The notes under the pieces are model-generated. The model was not told the origin of the DNA and did no database searches. It worked only from the letters and a program-made list of their open reading frames with translations. DNA of 64,000 bases from Rouxiella sp. WC2420 (GTDB lineage Bacteria; Pseudomonadota; Gammaproteobacteria; Enterobacterales; Enterobacteriaceae), in assembly GCF_041200025.1 (NCBI RefSeq), contig NZ_CP165628.1, positions 3,286,001 through 3,350,000 on the forward strand. Direction: 5' to 3'. The position numbers and the translations under genes are program-made. Positions within the stretch are counted from its first letter, which is position 1. Every line of letters begins with the position of its first letter. This document shows, in pieces, positions 59,980 through 64,000 of the stretch.

Positions 59980-61344
59980 ATGCAGCAGGAAACCGTGCTC
60001 CACAAGATTGTCCGCGATAAAGAAGTTTGGGTCGCGGCACGCAAAGAACAGCAACCGCTGGCCAGTTTTCAGAACGATATCAAACCCAGCGAACGCAACT
60101 TTTATCATGCGCTGAAAGGGGCCAGAACCGCTTTCATTCTCGAATGCAAGAAGGCCTCGCCGTCAAAAGGCACTATTCGCGAAAACTTTGACCCGGTTGA
60201 AATCGCAGGCGTTTATAAAGACTTCGCCTCAGCTATTTCGGTTCTGACTGATGAAAAATACTTCCAGGGCAGCTTCGATTTTCTGCCGCTGGTCAGCGCA
60301 GCGGTCACTCAGCCAGTGCTGTGCAAAGATTTTATTATTGACCCTTATCAGATTCACCTGGCGCGTTTTTATCAGGCCGATGCCATCCTGCTGATGCTTT
60401 CAGTCTTGAATGATGAGCAATATGTCCAGCTTGCCGCCGTTGCACACAGCCTGAACATGGGCGTGTTGACCGAAGCCAGCAATGCTGAAGAGCTTGAGCG
60501 AGCGAATGAACTTAACGCCAAAGTGGTCGGCATTAATAACCGCGACCTGCGCGATTTGTCGATCGATCTCAACCGCACCCGCGAACTGGCTCCGCGCGTG
60601 GCGCACGGCGTAACAGTCATTAGCGAGTCAGGCATCAACGATTATGCACATATTCGCGAACTGTGCCGCTTTGCCAACGGCTTTTTGATCGGCAGTGCTC
60701 TGATGTCGGAAAAAGATTTGACCAGCGCGGTTCGCCGCGTACTGCTTGGCGAAAACAAGGTTTGCGGACTCACTCGACCACAGGATGCCAACGTGGCCTA
60801 TCAGGCGGGTGCTATCTATGGCGGATTGATTTTCGTTGCAGGTTCGCCACGTTTTATCGATAGCACTCAGGCGCGCCAGGTTCAAAGCGGTGCGCCACTG
60901 AAGTATGTTGGCGTGTTCCGCGATGCCGATATCGCCGAAGTTGCAGAAAAAGCCAAGGCGTTGAACCTGTTTGCGGTACAGCTGCACGGTGATGAAGACC
61001 AGATTTATATCAATCATCTGCGCGAAATCTTGCCGCAGGGATGCCAGGTCTGGAAAGCGCTGAGCGTGAAAGATTCGGTCCCGGCCCGCGACCTGCAACA
61101 TGTTGAGCGCTATGTGCTGGATAACGGCAAAGGCGGCACGGGTCAGCGTTTTGACTGGAGCAAACTGGCTGGCGAAAAGCTTGATAACGTGCTGCTGGCC
61201 GGTGGACTGGGTGCAGATAACTGCGTGCAGGCCGCACAGCTTGGCTGCGCTGGACTGGATTTCAACTCAGGTGTCGAACGCGAACCTGGAATTAAAGATG
61301 CGGACAAGATTACCGCCGTATTCCAGACGCTGCGCGCTTACTAA
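59980..61344 (+). CDS. trpC: Bifunctional indole-3-glycerol-phosphate synthase / PRA isomerase
   Basis: ATG 59980 lies 3 nt after the trpD stop (a GTG just before is possible). The ~454-aa product joins an N-terminal IGPS barrel (FILECKKASPSKGTIRENFD, VISESGINDYAHIRELCRFA) and a C-terminal PRAI barrel (VCGLTRPQDANVAYQAGAIY, VLLAGGLGADN), the enterobacterial TrpC(F) fusion. It performs the third and fourth steps after anthranilate. Confidence 0.97.
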   Translation: MQQETVLHKIVRDKEVWVAARKEQQPLASFQNDIKPSERNFYHALKGARTAFILECKKASPSKGTIRENFDPVEIAGVYKDFASAISVLTDEKYFQGSFDFLPLVSAAVTQPVLCKDFIIDPYQIHLARFYQADAILLMLSVLNDEQYVQLAAVAHSLNMGVLTEASNAEELERANELNAKVVGINNRDLRDLSIDLNRTRELAPRVAHGVTVISESGINDYAHIRELCRFANGFLIGSALMSEKDLTSAVRRVLLGENKVCGLTRPQDANVAYQAGAIYGGLIFVAGSPRFIDSTQARQVQSGAPLKYVGVFRDADIAEVAEKAKALNLFAVQLHGDEDQIYINHLREILPQGCQVWKALSVKDSVPARDLQHVERYVLDNGKGGTGQRFDWSKLAGEKLDNVLLAGGLGADNCVQAAQLGCAGLDFNSGVEREPGIKDADKITAVFQTLRAY

Positions 61345-61366
61345 TTGAGTGTTAAAGGAACAGAAA

Positions 61367-62557
61367 ATGACTTTACTTAATCCGTACTTCGGTGAATTTG
61401 GTGGCATGTATGTGCCGCAAATTCTAATGCCCGCGCTTATCCAGCTGGAAGAAGCTTTCGTTAACGCCCAGCGCGATCCGGAGTTCCAGGCCGAGTTTAT
61501 CGACCTGCTGAAAAACTACGCTGGCCGCCCTACTGCGCTGACGCTGTGTAAAAACCTGACTGCCGGGACTCACACCAAGCTTTATCTTAAACGCGAAGAC
61601 TTGCTGCACGGCGGCGCGCACAAGACAAACCAGGTGCTGGGTCAGGCATTGCTGGCCAAACGCATGGGTAAAACCGAAATCATCGCCGAGACCGGTGCCG
61701 GACAGCACGGCGTGGCGTCGGCGCTGGCCTGTGCTCTGCTCGGCCTGAAATGTCGTATTTATATGGGCGCAAAAGACGTTGAACGTCAATCACCTAACGT
61801 ATTTCGTATGCGCTTGATGGGGGCCGAAGTCATTCCGGTCCACAGCGGTTCCGCCACGCTGAAAGATGCCTGTAACGAGGCACTGCGCGACTGGTCTGGC
61901 AGCTACGAGACGGCACACTACATGCTGGGAACCGCAGCGGGTCCGCATCCTTACCCTACAATCGTGCGTGAATTCCAGCGCATGATCGGTGAAGAAACCA
62001 AGGCGCAGATGCAAGAGCGTGAAGGCTGCCTGCCAGACGCGGTAATTGCCTGCGTAGGCGGCGGTTCCAATGCAATCGGCATGTTTGCCGACTTTATCGA
62101 CGACACCAGCGTCAGGCTGATTGGCGTTGAGCCTGCTGGCCTGGGGATTGAAACCGGGCAACACGGCGCACCGTTGAAACACGCTCCGGTGGGTATTTAT
62201 TTCGGCATGAAAGCGCCAATGATGCAGACCTCAGAAGGCCAGATTGAAGAGTCTTACTCCATCTCTGCCGGTCTCGACTTCCCGTCAGTGGGCCCGCAAC
62301 ATGCGCATCTGAACAGTATTGGCCGCGCGGAATACGTGTCGATTACCGATGACGAAGCGCTGGAAGCGTTTAAATCACTGTCACGCAATGAAGGGATCAT
62401 CCCCGCGCTTGAGTCATCGCATGCGCTGGCCTATGCCCTGAAACTGATCAAACAGGATCCGCAGAAAGAACAGATTTTGGTAGTCAACCTTTCTGGGCGC
62501 GGCGACAAAGACATATTTACCGTACACGATATTTTGACTGCCCGGGGAGAGATCTGA
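61367..62557 (+). CDS. trpB: Tryptophan synthase beta chain
   Basis: ATG 61367 (AAGGAA upstream; the first-ATG frame from 61349 is unsupported) gives 396 aa. The PLP lysine is in [15 protein letters not shown], and [13 protein letters not shown] is the phosphate-binding loop. It joins indole and serine to tryptophan. Confidence 0.98.
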   Translation: MTLLNPYFGEFGGMYVPQILMPALIQLEEAFVNAQRDPEFQAEFIDLLKNYAGRPTALTLCKNLTAGTHTKLYLKREDLLHGGAHKTNQVLGQALLAKRMGKTEIIAETGAGQHGVASALACALLGLKCRIYMGAKDVERQSPNVFRMRLMGAEVIPVHSGSATLKDACNEALRDWSGSYETAHYMLGTAAGPHPYPTIVREFQRMIGEETKAQMQEREGCLPDAVIACVGGGSNAIGMFADFIDDTSVRLIGVEPAGLGIETGQHGAPLKHAPVGIYFGMKAPMMQTSEGQIEESYSISAGLDFPSVGPQHAHLNSIGRAEYVSITDDEALEAFKSLSRNEGIIPALESSHALAYALKLIKQDPQKEQILVVNLSGRGDKDIFTVHDILTARGEI

Positions 62558-63363
62558 TGGAGCGCTATCAACAACTATTCAAGCGTCTTGAAAGTCAAAA
62601 AGAAGGCGCTTTCGTTCCTTTCGTCACCCTCGGTGACCCAAATCCAGAGCTTTCACTCGCAATCATCGATACGTTGATTGAGGCGGGTGCCGATGCGTTG
62701 GAGTTGGGCATTCCGTTCTCTGATCCGCTGGCGGACGGCCCGACGATTCAGAATGCCAACCTGCGCGCCTTCGCTGCTGGCGTAACGCCAACTCAGTGTT
62801 TTGTGCTGCTGGAAAAAATTCGTGAAAAGCATCCGGATATTCCGATCGGCCTGCTGATGTATGCCAATCTGGTGTTCCACAAAGGTATCGATACCTTCTA
62901 CGAGCGCTGCGCTCAGGTCGGCGTCGATTCGGTATTGGTCGCTGATGTACCGTTGGAAGAGTCGGCACCTTATCGCGCTGCGGCTTTGCGTCACGGCATC
63001 GCTCCTATCTTTATTTGTCCGCCGAATGCCAGCGACGACCTGCTGCGTGAAATCGCCTCTCATGGCCGCGGATACACCTATCTGCTGTCTCGTGCGGGCG
63101 TTACCGGCACAGAAAAGCGTGCGGTTACCCCACTGAACCATCTGATTGACAAGCTGCGCGAGTATAACGCCGCGCCGCCGCTGCAGGGCTTTGGTATCTC
63201 CGAACCTTCTCAGGTCAAAGAATCGCTGGCGGCAGGCGCTGCCGGAGCCATTTCAGGTTCGGCAATTGTACGAATCATCGAGAATAATCAGCATGATCCG
63301 GCAGAGATGCTGGCTCAGCTGTCGCGTTTTGTTACTGAAATGAAAGCCGCCACTCGCCGCTAA
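62557..63363 (+). CDS. trpA: Tryptophan synthase alpha chain
   Basis: The start overlaps the trpB stop by 1 nt (TGATG). The 268-aa TIM barrel has the catalytic Glu in [15 protein letters not shown] and the Asp in the same motif, and [20 protein letters not shown]. It releases indole from indole-glycerol phosphate for the beta chain. Confidence 0.98.
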   Translation: MERYQQLFKRLESQKEGAFVPFVTLGDPNPELSLAIIDTLIEAGADALELGIPFSDPLADGPTIQNANLRAFAAGVTPTQCFVLLEKIREKHPDIPIGLLMYANLVFHKGIDTFYERCAQVGVDSVLVADVPLEESAPYRAAALRHGIAPIFICPPNASDDLLREIASHGRGYTYLLSRAGVTGTEKRAVTPLNHLIDKLREYNAAPPLQGFGISEPSQVKESLAAGAAGAISGSAIVRIIENNQHDPAEMLAQLSRFVTEMKAATRR

Positions 63364-63384
63364 GTTTTTTAGCCAGACAGTCTG

Positions 63385-63418
63385 CAAAGCCCCGCCATTA
63401 CTGTGAGCGGGGCTTTAT
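63385..63418 (+). terminator. trp operon terminator
   Basis: AAAGCCCCGC-CATTACTGTGA-GCGGGGCTTT followed by T residues, about 20 bp after trpA. Confidence 0.92.
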
Positions 63419-63634
63419 TTTTTTCAACCTGTTTAACTTTTTTACCGCCTGACACTGTACTTCCCGCACTTTTGAACCACACTTACTGGGCAGATAGTTT
63501 ATTATTCTTAATCATGTACTTGTCTCCTAAAGTATTGCCATACTTGTAAAGGGTCTTTTAAGAGATAAAGTGCCGAATAAGTTTATTGGGTGAATTGGAT
63601 AGTTTGTGATAACACATCGCATGGAGAGTTAAAA

Positions 63635-63949
63635 ATGAAGCTATTAAAAAGTCTTTCGGCTATTTGTATGGCAGCGGTAGTGGTTACAACCCTTGCTGCC
63701 TGTGCCCCAACACCTAAGCAGGAAGGAACCGGTGGTTATCTTGATGACACCGTGGTGACCACCAAAGTTAAATCTGCCCTGCTCGCGGACGACAATATCA
63801 AGTCACGTGAAATCAGTGTCGAAACCTTCAAAGGCCGCGTTCAACTGAGTGGCTTTGTATCTTCAGCCGCTGAAGCACAAAAAGCCGTCGCTGTTACCCG
63901 TGGCGTAGCCGGTGTTCGTTCAGTAGAAAATGATACACAAATCAAATAA
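63635..63949 (+). CDS. BON-domain lipoprotein
   Basis: ATG 63635 follows GGAGAG. The 104-aa product has a signal peptide with lipobox (TLAAC) and one BON domain (VVTTKVKSALLADDNIKSRE, GRVQLSGFVSSAAEAQKAVA, VRSVENDTQ). OsmY and DolP have two BON domains; this has one. Probably an osmotic or envelope stress lipoprotein. Own promoter expected in 63,450-63,600. Confidence 0.88.
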   Translation: MKLLKSLSAICMAAVVVTTLAACAPTPKQEGTGGYLDDTVVTTKVKSALLADDNIKSREISVETFKGRVQLSGFVSSAAEAQKAVAVTRGVAGVRSVENDTQIK

Positions 63950-64000
63950 CCGATTAGTGTAGAGTAGTATTCAAGCATTAGCTCAAAGGCGTCGCGATGA

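Overview
The window is a piece of an enterobacterial chromosome. Left of about 25.76 kb it holds most of a lambdoid prophage. Right of that it holds an IS/repeat island and then a long syntenic backbone in the order osmB, yciH, pyrF, lapB, lapA, pgpB, ribA, acnA, cysB, topA, yciN, sohB, yciK, btuR, rluB, yciO, rnm, trpLEGDCBA. This is the trp-to-osmB neighbourhood of Enterobacterales. trpG (192 aa) and trpD are separate genes, unlike the fused trpGD of E. coli, and yciQ, ymiA and yciX are absent. Together these point to a Serratia/Yersinia/Rahnella/Rouxiella-type bacterium; this is inference and the species is not resolved.

Prophage (1 to about 25,764, left end outside the window). It reads as a lambda map. 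Integrase (minus) faces xis, then a rightward-reading early left operon lies at 14.4-24.3 kb. That operon runs N antiterminator, small membrane genes, Sak4-type annealing ATPase plus partner SSB, zinc-finger and coiled-coil proteins, an MT-A70 methyltransferase and xis. The immunity region at 10.2-14.24 kb is bounded by two operator clusters of the form TTTATC-N5-GATAAA. It contains a leaderless-looking cI, two tiny membrane peptides, two tandem DUF3024 paralogues and a Panacea (DUF4065) antitoxin-like gene coupled to a coiled-coil/two-TM protein, in the place of rexAB. The early right operon (minus) reads Cro-like, nutR, CII-like, a frameshifted gene, a KilA-C antirepressor, O (with six iterons), P, nin genes and Q. 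After Q come a pR' promoter, terminators and folded RNA, then holin, SAR endolysin, Rz/Rz1, a hypothetical gene and a truncated rha gene at the left edge. Many genes are joined by ATGA start/stop overlaps. The right end cuts a CstA-family gene, of which only the C-terminal ~316 residues remain here.

Island and backbone. After cstA' come a ybdD/yjiX homologue, a GNAT acetyltransferase and a 130-bp tandem repeat array of about nine units split by a 1,207-bp IS3-family element with 4-bp target duplications (AACG). kdgT and an araD-family epimerase follow, then the osmB-to-rluB backbone, with a ribbon-helix-helix gene added between pyrF and lapB.

Between rluB and yciO sits an AT-rich 1,689-codon gene with no family I recognise. 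It occupies the site of yciQ and runs 41 bp antisense into yciO. The window closes with rnm, the attenuated TrpR-controlled trp operon and a BON-domain lipoprotein.

The two strongest candidates for undescribed biology are the 1,689-aa protein and the Panacea/two-TM pair in the prophage lysogeny operon.
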